Shown here: positions 7,221 through 12,951 of the stretch, piece by piece | How positions within the stretch are numbered: the stretch's first letter is position 1 | Layout of the letters: every line of letters begins with the position of its first letter | Assembly: GCA_947630435.1 (NCBI GenBank) | Contig: CANRHO010000012.1 | Coordinates: 1-13,942 of the forward strand | Reading direction: 5' to 3' | DNA length: 13,942 nt | Origin: an uncultured Bacilli bacterium | GTDB lineage: Bacteria > Bacillota_I > Bacilli_A > RF39 > UBA660 | Program-made: the position numbers and the translations under genes | Notes under the pieces: model-generated | Told to the model about the DNA's origin: nothing | The model's database searches: none | What the model saw: the letters and a program-made list of their open reading frames with translations, nothing else

Positions 7221-7286
7221 TACCTATGTAATAGTATTAATGTGGAAGGTGATTTATTATCGTAAACATTATATTAATAGGTATTA
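7218..7286 (+). repeat. Inverted repeat flanking the mntP translation start
   Basis: TAATACCTAT (7218-7227, beginning with the spoIIR stop codon) is the exact reverse complement of ATAGGTATTA (7277-7286, inside mntP). The same left arm can instead form a local hairpin with ATAGTATTA (7231-7239), with one bulged C and a 3-nt loop. The long-range form would enclose the mntP ribosome site and start; the local form would leave them open. All arms are AT-rich, so chance is possible. Confidence 0.3.
7244..7261 (+). promoter_or_regulatory. Ribosome binding site and non-standard start region of mntP
   Basis: GGAAGGTGA (7244-7252) is a good Shine-Dalgarno sequence. The reading frame that follows has no ATG, GTG or TTG at a workable distance. 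The codons at 7256 and 7259 are ATT and ATC, 6 and 9 nt after GAAGG. The first in-frame ATG (7295) is about 43 nt away from this site. Confidence 0.55.
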
Positions 7287-7786
7287 GTTTAAGTATGGAT
7301 GCTTTTGCGTTAGCATTATCTTACGGGATAAAAAAAATAAATTTACAAAACGTACTAATTACTGCCGTAACGGTAGGATTATTTCACTTTTTTATGCCTC
7401 TTTTAGGAAATTACGTAGGAATATCGATTTTTGAATATACGATAATAAAACCAAGATACGTATTATTTATAGTGTTTTTAATATTATCAATTGATATGTT
7501 CACTCATTTTTTTGAAGAAAATCCAAAAATAAGACCATTAAATGTAATAGGTACCATTTTATTTGCTATTTCTGTTAGTATTGATAGTTTTTCTGTTGGG
7601 ATAGGGATTAGCTATATATATGATAATATAATATTAGTAGTTTCTTCTTTTTGCATAATAAGTTTATTATTCACAATTTTTGGTTTTTATTTAGGAAAGA
7701 GATTATCAAACGGTGTAGGAAAATATTCATTTCTAATAGGTAGTATAACATTATTTTTATACTCGATATTTATATTGACAAAGTAA
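7259..7786 (+). CDS. mntP: MntP-like manganese efflux pump (DUF204 family), non-ATG start
   Basis: A polytopic membrane protein of the MntP/YtaF family, which exports manganese. The two-fold repeat is clear: LSMDAFALALSYG in helix 1 and SVSIDSFSVGIGISY in helix 4, each with the conserved membrane Asp (D14 and D109 when numbered from 7259). Between them lie TVGLFHFFMPLLGNYVG and further hydrophobic segments, giving about six helices in 175 residues; MntP is usually 180-190. The first ATG (7295) would remove most of helix 1 and place the first Asp at residue 2. The frame runs open to the TGA at 7250-7252, and the encoded VNIILIGISLSMDAFA matches a normal MntP N-terminus, so I place the start at ATC 7259, with ATT 7256 as the alternative. 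B. subtilis also has mntP near spoIIR. YtaF, a sporulation-linked relative, is the main alternative identity. Confidence 0.8.
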   Translation: MVNIILIGISLSMDAFALALSYGIKKINLQNVLITAVTVGLFHFFMPLLGNYVGISIFEYTIIKPRYVLFIVFLILSIDMFTHFFEENPKIRPLNVIGTILFAISVSIDSFSVGIGISYIYDNIILVVSSFCIISLLFTIFGFYLGKRLSNGVGKYSFLIGSITLFLYSIFILTK

Positions 7787-7803
7787 TTAATTTGTGTTAA
7801 CAT
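7775..7803 (+). promoter_or_regulatory. Sigma-A-type promoter of the 508-residue unknown gene
   Basis: A perfect -35 TTGACA (7775-7780) and a -10 TAACAT (7798-7803) are separated by 17 nt, with an extended -10 TGT. The -35 overlaps the last codons of mntP. Transcription should begin near 7810, 27 nt before the ATG at 7837, so this gene need not depend on the upstream operon. Confidence 0.7.
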
Positions 7804-7836
7804 ATATGGCATTCAAACAGAAGGGGGAAGATTTGA

Positions 7837-9363
7837 ATGAAAAATAAAAATGATGATATAAATAACATAAATTATGATCAAGAGTATAATGATTTACAAA
7901 AAACTCTTGACGCAAGTGAAATTTCAACTCCAAACGTAAAAAACCATCAAGTTTTATCTAAAGAAAAAACAATAGATTTTATTTTAAAATCAACTGCAGT
8001 TGTGCTTATTGGATGTAGTTTTTTAGGTTTTGTTAAGGGTATAAAAAAACCTACTCATTCTGGTGATAGTAACAAAGAATCAACGTCAGTATCTGAAGAA
8101 ATAACTGATGAAAATCAAAATATGGAATATGAATTTGTATTAGAGTGCCCTGCTGATGTTGATAATGCAGCAGAACTTAAGAAACTAGTTGATGAAGTAA
8201 ATAAAAATAATGAGAAAGACCCTAAGGTTTCTGATACAAAACTTAATGAAAGAATGGTTAAATTTTTCAATGGTAAATTAACCAAAGAAGATTTAAAAGG
8301 TATGACGGATGATGAAATAATTGAAGAGGTAAGGCAATATTCAACAAAATTATTTGATGTAGCATCGGCGTCAATAATTACTTTTAAAAACATGAAGGAA
8401 AATGAAACCTTTACTTATGATTCGAATGAATCTGCTTTAGCAATTGCATTTACGTTGTTAGATAATGATGGTTATACATATAAAACTTATGCTTCTTTAT
8501 ATGATGGCAACATTTTAAATGAACAAAAAAAAGACATTGTTCAAGATAATGAAAAAGATTATTCCTTAAATAGTGAAACTTTTGGTAAAACCATAAAGAA
8601 AATACTTGATGATAAAAATGTAAACGAGTATGAAAAAGCTTTAGTAGCAACTGTAGCAAAAGCACAGTATATAATATTCGAAAAAGAGATGACTTCTGAA
8701 TTAAAAAATATGTTTTCAAAGGATTTCCAAGGTACATATTTAAATTCAGCATATTCAAAGTTTTATAATGATATGGGTATAGTAACTGATGTGTTATATA
8801 ATGAATGTAAAGAAAAAACAACTGTTGGTGAAATAGAAGACAAAAACCCAGAATTAGCTGATAAATATGCTGGTAAAACAGGTCAAGAAGATACTTCAAC
8901 CTTAGTTGAAAAAGGTGGAGACAAATCAAAAAGTAATAAAGGTAAAAAAGAGGTAATAGAAGAAGGAACAACAAGGGTAGAAAAGGAAGTTGTTAATCCT
9001 CCAAAAGAATCAGAAACAAAAATTGATAAGGGTGGAGAACAAGTAGGAAAACCTGAAACTGAAGTTACTCCTTCTGAAGTAGTAACCGTAGAAGATAAAA
9101 AACCTGAACCTGAAACTACAACACAACAAGAAGAAGTAAAACCTAAAGATGAAGAAGGAAACGATATTTATACTGAAGATGAATTTAACGATGCGAAAAA
9201 TGGTAATGCTAAAAATACAAGCCTAGAAAAAACATTAGGAGTTTTTGAATCTAAAATAATTCCAGCAATAGGAATTATAGGTGGGTATATAACGTTTAAG
9301 GATTCTGACGAAATAGCAAATAGACTTTCTGGAATGTTAAGTAAAAGAAGAAAAAGAAAATAA
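7837..9363 (+). CDS. Membrane-anchored Lys/Glu-rich protein of unknown function
   Basis: I do not recognise a family. The 508 residues divide into a polar N-terminal tail (1-45), one clear transmembrane segment (about 47-67, IDFILKSTAVVLIGCSFLGF) followed by Lys-rich residues, a folded-looking mixed helical region (about 98-330), a low-complexity Lys/Glu/Pro/Thr segment (about 345-445), and a C-terminal hydrophobic stretch (about 468-487) followed by LSKRRKRK. The ends resemble a surface protein with a cytoplasmic basic tail, but there is no LPxTG. Depending on whether the last hydrophobic stretch spans the membrane, the middle is extracellular and held at one or both ends. The start follows a strong AAGGGGGAAG site. 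The gene is a single transcription unit with its own promoter and GNRA-loop terminator. Codon use matches its neighbours and shows no sign of transfer. Confidence 0.85.
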   Translation: MKNKNDDINNINYDQEYNDLQKTLDASEISTPNVKNHQVLSKEKTIDFILKSTAVVLIGCSFLGFVKGIKKPTHSGDSNKESTSVSEEITDENQNMEYEFVLECPADVDNAAELKKLVDEVNKNNEKDPKVSDTKLNERMVKFFNGKLTKEDLKGMTDDEIIEEVRQYSTKLFDVASASIITFKNMKENETFTYDSNESALAIAFTLLDNDGYTYKTYASLYDGNILNEQKKDIVQDNEKDYSLNSETFGKTIKKILDDKNVNEYEKALVATVAKAQYIIFEKEMTSELKNMFSKDFQGTYLNSAYSKFYNDMGIVTDVLYNECKEKTTVGEIEDKNPELADKYAGKTGQEDTSTLVEKGGDKSKSNKGKKEVIEEGTTRVEKEVVNPPKESETKIDKGGEQVGKPETEVTPSEVVTVEDKKPEPETTTQQEEVKPKDEEGNDIYTEDEFNDAKNGNAKNTSLEKTLGVFESKIIPAIGIIGGYITFKDSDEIANRLSGMLSKRRKRK

Positions 9364-9371
9364 ATATATAC

Positions 9372-9400
9372 ACTAGGATGTAAATCCTAGTTTTTTCTTT
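9372..9400 (+). terminator. Intrinsic terminator after the 508-residue gene
   Basis: ACTAGGAT (9372-9379) pairs perfectly with ATCCTAGT (9384-9391) around a GTAA (GNRA) tetraloop, followed by TTTTTCTTT. This is the clearest terminator in the plus-strand series and separates the unknown gene from fba. Confidence 0.88.
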
Positions 9401-9419
9401 ATTAATAAACATAAAAATA

Positions 9420-9428
9420 TGTTAAAAT
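9420..9428 (+). promoter_or_regulatory. Possible extended -10 promoter of fba
   Basis: TGTTAAAAT (9420-9428) is an extended -10 with TAAAAT, but the sequence 17-18 nt upstream (TATTAA/TTATTA) is a poor -35. Transcription would start near 9435, right at the ribosome site, which is uncomfortably close. Some promoter is needed because a strong terminator lies just upstream. Confidence 0.4.
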
Positions 9429-9448
9429 TAGTCTAGAAGGTGTTAATA

Positions 9449-10303
9449 GTGTTAGTAAATAGTAATGTAATTCTAAATGATGCAAAAAAGAAAGGGTATG
9501 CTGTTGCAGCTTATAACATTAATAATTTAGAGTGGACTAAATATATATTAGAGGCTTGTAATAAAGATAAAAGTCCAGTTATATTGGCGGTAACGCCAAA
9601 AAGTATTTCTTATTTTGGAGGGGTAAATGTTGTATGTAACATTGTAAAATCCTTGATGAAAGATTTGAATATAAAAGTACCAGTTGTACTTCATTTGGAT
9701 CATGGTAACTCGGTAGAAATTTGTAAAGAAGCTATTGATGCTGGATTTACTTCGGTTATGATTGATGCATCAAATGAAACTATTGAAGAAAATATTTTAA
9801 AAACCATGGAAGTTGTAAAATATGCTAAACAAAAAGGAGTTAGTGTTGAAGCAGAGGTTAATACGCAAAATGATTCTATATCAAACAATGTTAACCATAA
9901 AGAATATATAAATATAGATAAAATAAAAGAGTTTGTTCTACAAACTGATATTAATAGTTTCGCACCATTAATAGGAAATAAGCATGGTATTTATAATGAG
10001 GAACCAGTTTTGGATTTTAAACTCTTAGGATTAATATGCAAAATGACAAGTGTTCCACTTGTTCTTCATGGTGCATCTGGTTTAAATGAAAACAAAATAA
10101 GAACGGCCATCTTTTGTGGAATAACGAAAATAAATATTAATACTGATTTACAAATAGCATGGTCCAATGCCTTAAAAGAGTATTTAGAGCAAAATAAAAA
10201 CGTGTATGATCCAAGAAAAATAATATCCTCTGGCGAGAGTGCTTTGAAGAAAATAATACATGAAAAAAATAAGTTATTTGGTTCAAAAAATAGGGCTATT
10301 TAA
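9449..10303 (+). CDS. fba: Class II fructose-bisphosphate aldolase family protein
   Basis: Class II aldolases use a divalent metal to split fructose-1,6-bisphosphate to the two triose phosphates in glycolysis. Recognisable blocks run in order: YAVAAYNINNLEW near the start, VVLHLDHG with catalytic Asp84 and metal ligand His85, VEAE with Glu136, GNKHGIY with His179, LVLHGASGL with His207, KININTDLQIAW, and YDPRKIISSGESALKKII near the end. All metal ligands are therefore present. The loop that normally reads GGQED or GGEED, carrying a catalytic Glu, is NDSIS here (about 141-145) in a gap-free comparison made from memory. The related tagatose-bisphosphate aldolases are an alternative. The start GTG 9449 follows AGAAGGTG at a good distance; the in-frame GTG at 9440 overlaps that site. 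Length 284 aa is normal. fba next to a murA paralog is familiar from Bacilli. Confidence 0.88.
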   Translation: MLVNSNVILNDAKKKGYAVAAYNINNLEWTKYILEACNKDKSPVILAVTPKSISYFGGVNVVCNIVKSLMKDLNIKVPVVLHLDHGNSVEICKEAIDAGFTSVMIDASNETIEENILKTMEVVKYAKQKGVSVEAEVNTQNDSISNNVNHKEYINIDKIKEFVLQTDINSFAPLIGNKHGIYNEEPVLDFKLLGLICKMTSVPLVLHGASGLNENKIRTAIFCGITKININTDLQIAWSNALKEYLEQNKNVYDPRKIISSGESALKKIIHEKNKLFGSKNRAI

Positions 10304-10320
10304 TCACTTTTTAATCATTT

Positions 10321-10326
10321 TATAAT
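10321..10326 (+). promoter_or_regulatory. Probable -10 box of the murA promoter
   Basis: A perfect TATAAT, 30 nt before the murA start, with a start point expected near 10333. The -35 region (ATTTAA or TTTAAT around 10298-10304, at the end of fba) is a poor match. No terminator separates fba from murA, so read-through is also likely. Confidence 0.5.
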
Positions 10327-10355
10327 AAAATACAATGTAGATGTGGAGGAGTAAA

Positions 10356-11615
10356 ATGTACAAAATAATAATTGAAGGTAATAAAAAAATAAGTGGAAAC
10401 ATAAAGATTAGTGGTTCAAAAAATAGTGCTGTCGCACTTATTCCAGCAGCTGTTTTATGTGATGAAGAAGTAACTATAGCAAACGTACCTAAAATTTCAG
10501 ATATAGATGCTTTAGATGAAATTTTAAATCATTTAGGGGCGAAAGTAGAAAGGGAAGATGATACTATTAAAATTGATTCTTCTAAAATTGAAAATAAACT
10601 AATAACTCAAAAGATAGCTAAAAAGTTAAGGGCATCTTACTATTTCATGGGATCTTTACTTAGCAAATTCAAAAAGGTTGAAATGTATTTTCCAGGAGGT
10701 TGTTCTATTGGAGCAAGACCTATAAATCTTCATCTTAAAGGATTTGAGGCACTTGGAGCAAAAGTAGAGGAAAAGGATAATTTATTTATAATTACCGCGG
10801 ATAAGTTGATTGGCACAAAAATAAATTTAGATTTTGCATCAGTTGGAGCAACAATAAACTTAATGCTAGCAGCCGTTAAAGCAGAAGGTACAACAATAAT
10901 AACAAATGCTGCTAAAGAACCACATATTGTAAACGTAGCAACATTTTTAAATAACATGGGTGCTAAAATTAGTGGTGCTGGAACAAGTGAAATTAAAATT
11001 GAAGGAGTAAAATATTTGCATTCATGTTTTCATGAAGTGGTTCCAGATTATATAGAAACTGGTACTTATATGATTTTAGCAAGTGCCATTGGTAAAGAAG
11101 TAGTTATAGAAAACGTAATCCCTGATCATGTAGAATCTTTGATTTCTAAGCTTGATGAAATGGGAGTACCAATACAAATTGGTGTAGATTCAATAAAGAT
11201 TAGCGCAAAAAACAACTTAAAGCCAGTAAATATAAAAACGCAAGTATATCCTGGATTTCCTACTGATTTGCAACAGCCAATGGCAGCATTGTTAACTCAG
11301 GCAAATGGAAAATCAATGATAAATGAAACGATATGGGAAAATAGGTTCTTGAATATAGCCGAGCTTAAAAAAATGGGTGCAACTGCAGAAATTTTAACTA
11401 ACTCTAAAGCTGTTATAGTAGGACCTAACAAATTAATTGGTAAAAAAGTAAAGGCAACTGACCTGCGCGCTGGTGCATCTTTGATTATTGCTGGTTTGAT
11501 AGCAGAAGGTACAACCGTAATTGAAAATGCTGATTATATATTAAGAGGATATGAAGATATTGTTGAAAAACTAACAAAGGTAGGAGCTAATATAAAATTA
11601 GAAAAGTGTGAATAA
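10356..11615 (+). CDS. murA: UDP-N-acetylglucosamine 1-carboxyvinyltransferase
   Basis: Transfers enolpyruvate from phosphoenolpyruvate to UDP-GlcNAc, the first committed step of peptidoglycan synthesis, in the cytoplasm. The expected active-site residues are visible: Lys22 in GSKNSAVALIPAA, the PEP-reactive Cys116 in PGGCSIGARPINLHLKG (a Cys, so fosfomycin-sensitive type), Asp304 in GFPTDLQQPMAALL, and Arg397 in LRGYEDIVEKL. At 419 aa it is full length, with the two-domain EPSP-synthase fold. I start at ATG 10356 after GGAGGAG (10345-10351); the upstream in-frame ATG at 10341 precedes that site. Many Firmicutes carry two paralogs, MurAA and MurAB/MurZ; the position beside fba resembles the MurAB/MurZ locus of B. 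subtilis, so this may be the second copy. The class A PBP in the same window acts later in the same pathway. Confidence 0.96.
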   Translation: MYKIIIEGNKKISGNIKISGSKNSAVALIPAAVLCDEEVTIANVPKISDIDALDEILNHLGAKVEREDDTIKIDSSKIENKLITQKIAKKLRASYYFMGSLLSKFKKVEMYFPGGCSIGARPINLHLKGFEALGAKVEEKDNLFIITADKLIGTKINLDFASVGATINLMLAAVKAEGTTIITNAAKEPHIVNVATFLNNMGAKISGAGTSEIKIEGVKYLHSCFHEVVPDYIETGTYMILASAIGKEVVIENVIPDHVESLISKLDEMGVPIQIGVDSIKISAKNNLKPVNIKTQVYPGFPTDLQQPMAALLTQANGKSMINETIWENRFLNIAELKKMGATAEILTNSKAVIVGPNKLIGKKVKATDLRAGASLIIAGLIAEGTTVIENADYILRGYEDIVEKLTKVGANIKLEKCE

Positions 11616-11679
11616 ATATTATATTAATAAGTAAAATATAAACAATAAATAATGTGTACTAAAAAAGTTATTTATAAAT

Positions 11680-11711
11680 AAAATAGTATTGTAATAAAAA
11701 TACTATTTTTT
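11680..11711 (+). terminator. AT-rich intrinsic terminator after murA
   Basis: AAAATAGTATT (11680-11690) is exactly complementary to AATACTATTTT (11699-11709), with an 8-nt loop and a T-run partly inside the stem. Only one G-C pair is present, so the hairpin is weak. It ends 21 nt before the next start codon. The rest of the 117-nt gap is featureless AT-rich sequence in which I could not identify a clear promoter. Confidence 0.5.
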
Positions 11712-11732
11712 ATTTGTACAAAGGAGGATATG

Positions 11733-12494
11733 ATGAAAAGAAGATATAAGTTGTTAATTGGGTTTATAATTACTGGAATAATACTTGTTATTATATTTTT
11801 TATAACAAAAGATAAGAAAATTTATTATTTATCTTTGGGGGATTCTTTAGCGGCAGGCCAAACACCTAATAACACCATATCAGAAAGTTATGGAGACTAC
11901 GTGTCAGAATATTTAAAAGATAAAGGGGTATTAGAATTTTATACGAAAAAGTTTGCAAAAAGCGGATATAGAAGTATAGATTTATTAAATGATTTAAATA
12001 ATAATAAAAAAATAGATATAAACGGTAAAAAAATAACCATTAAACATGCCTTGATTAAAGCTGATTTAGTTACTTTAAGTATTGGTTCTAATGATTTGTT
12101 TTATAAATTAAACATAGGTAATGAGTTCGATATGAATGAATTTGATGATATATATACTTACGTAGACGAATCTATTAATGATGTAGATAAACTTTTATAC
12201 GAACTTAGAAAAGCATGTAAAGAGCAAATAATGGTATTTGGTTTTTATAACCCATTTACAAACTTTTCCTCATCTCTTGCAAATACCGTTGAGCCTATTA
12301 TTCTTTATGCGAACGAGAAAATGAAAAACTTAGTTAAAAAGTATGATATGACATACGTTGATATTCATGATGCTTTTCTTGCAAATGATAATTATTTACC
12401 ATCTAAACTTGAAATCCATCCTACTAAAGATGGTTATAAATCGATGAGTAGGAGTGTAATTAATTTAATAGATAAAAAAATGCTTGCAAAATAG
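11733..12494 (+). CDS. Membrane-anchored SGNH/GDSL-family hydrolase
   Basis: SGNH hydrolases cleave esters of lipids or sugars; the substrate here cannot be read. After Lys-Arg-Arg there is one transmembrane segment (about residues 7-25), so the catalytic domain faces outside. Block I is YYLSLGDSLAAGQ with nucleophile Ser38, block II is KSGYRS with Gly78, block III is LSIGSNDLF with Asn120, and block V is EIHPTKDGY with His229. The Asp normally three residues before that His is Leu226, with Glu227 next to it, so the third triad member is uncertain. Overall it resembles the YpmR type of lysophospholipase-like proteins. Two ATGs are adjacent (11730 and 11733); I prefer the second because GGAGG (11723-11727) lies only 2 nt from the first. 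Length is 253 aa. The rpmE promoter overlaps its end. Confidence 0.9.
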   Translation: MKRRYKLLIGFIITGIILVIIFFITKDKKIYYLSLGDSLAAGQTPNNTISESYGDYVSEYLKDKGVLEFYTKKFAKSGYRSIDLLNDLNNNKKIDINGKKITIKHALIKADLVTLSIGSNDLFYKLNIGNEFDMNEFDDIYTYVDESINDVDKLLYELRKACKEQIMVFGFYNPFTNFSSSLANTVEPIILYANEKMKNLVKKYDMTYVDIHDAFLANDNYLPSKLEIHPTKDGYKSMSRSVINLIDKKMLAK

Positions 12495-12512
12495 TTATAC
12501 AATTGGTATAAT
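12484..12512 (+). promoter_or_regulatory. Sigma-A-type promoter of rpmE
   Basis: A -35 TTGCAA (12484-12489), a 17-nt spacer and a perfect -10 TATAAT (12507-12512) with an extended TGG. The -35 lies within the last codons of the SGNH hydrolase gene. The start point would be near 12519, leaving a leader of about 54 nt. Confidence 0.75.
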
Positions 12513-12528
12513 ATAAAAGATTTTATAT

Positions 12529-12554
12529 CTATGACTTTGTTTATTAAGTCATGG
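12529..12554 (+). promoter_or_regulatory. Leader hairpin of rpmE mRNA
   Basis: CTATGACTT (12529-12537) pairs with AAGTCATGG (12546-12554) over 9 bp with one T-G wobble and an 8-nt loop. It lies between the promoter and the AAAGGAG site and has no T-tract, so it is not a terminator. A regulatory role, such as feedback by bL31, is inference; leader motifs upstream of rpmE have been predicted in Firmicutes. Confidence 0.45.
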
Positions 12555-12572
12555 CGAAAGGAGCTATGAGAT

Positions 12573-12803
12573 ATGCCTAAGAAGGAAAGTATTTATAAAA
12601 CTTCAACAGTTACATGTACTTGTGGAGCAACCTTTGAAACAAAATCTATTAATGATAAAATTCATGTAGAAGTTTGTTCAAAGTGCCATCCATTTTATAC
12701 TGGTCAAGCAACAATGCAATCAAAAACAGGAAGAGCTGAGAAGTTTAACCAAAAATATGGTTTAAAAAGTAATGCTAGTGCAAATAATAACATCGCAGCA
12801 TAA
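12573..12803 (+). CDS. rpmE: Ribosomal protein bL31 (zinc-ribbon form)
   Basis: A 76-residue large-subunit protein that helps bridge the ribosomal subunits at the central protuberance. The zinc-binding set is intact: Cys15 and Cys17 in TCTCGATFET, and Cys35 and Cys38 in VCSKCHPFYTG, so this is the Zn-containing C+ form. GRAEKFNQKYGL near residues 53-64 is the conserved C-terminal block, followed by a short Asn/Ala tail. The N-terminus is unusual: the common IHP motif after the first few residues is missing and replaced by KESIYKTS. The start follows AAAGGAG at 12557-12563. It is set apart from its neighbours by its own promoter and leads into the str operon region. Confidence 0.95.
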   Translation: MPKKESIYKTSTVTCTCGATFETKSINDKIHVEVCSKCHPFYTGQATMQSKTGRAEKFNQKYGLKSNASANNNIAA

Positions 12804-12825
12804 CGATTTTTATCCATAATATATA

Positions 12826-12855
12826 TTGACAATAAACATAAAAAAGTGTTATATT
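12826..12855 (+). promoter_or_regulatory. Promoter of the str operon (rpsL-rpsG-fusA)
   Basis: A perfect -35 TTGACA (12826-12831) and a -10 TATATT (12850-12855) with an 18-nt spacer and an extended TGT. The surrounding sequence is strongly AT-rich, as expected for a strong ribosomal protein promoter. The start point would be near 12862, giving a leader of about 90 nt. Confidence 0.75.
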
Positions 12856-12864
12856 ATATAAGCC

Positions 12865-12933
12865 TATATTTGAGTCTTGCTATTTTGGTAAGACTTAAAA
12901 ATATATCAAGTAAGAAACACCAGGTAGTGTGTT
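12865..12933 (+). promoter_or_regulatory. Structured 5' leader of rpsL mRNA (two hairpins)
   Basis: Hairpin 1 (12865-12905) has AGTCTTGCT pairing with GGTAAGACT (9 bp including two wobbles, loop 12882-12886), extended outward by TTTG with TAAA and, beyond a 2-nt bulge, by TATA with TATA. Hairpin 2 is AACAC (12916-12920) with GTGTT (12929-12933), just ahead of the AAAGGAG ribosome site. Neither carries a T-tract. The arrangement suggests control of S12 translation, but I do not recognise a named leader family. Confidence 0.45.
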
Positions 12934-12951
12934 ATGAAAGGAGTAGAAATT

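Noticed and set aside
7221..7258. Manganese riboswitch (yybP-ykoY type) upstream of mntP
   Set aside because: Only 38 nt separate spoIIR and the mntP start region, and none of the conserved riboswitch bases are visible.
8450..8974. Open frame of 174 codons on the minus strand inside the unknown membrane protein gene
   Set aside because: Its Leu/His/Tyr-rich composition is the reverse-strand image of the Lys/Glu/Asn-rich sense gene, and it has no ribosome site or promoter.
9229..9360. Sortase (LPxTG) anchor at the end of the 508-residue protein
   Set aside because: A hydrophobic stretch and basic tail are present, but no LPxTG-like motif precedes them.
10317..10331. Perfect 15-nt palindrome ATTTTAT-A-ATAAAAT over the murA -10 box
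   Set aside because: It contains only A and T and includes the TATAAT itself, so it is likely a by-product of composition and not an operator.
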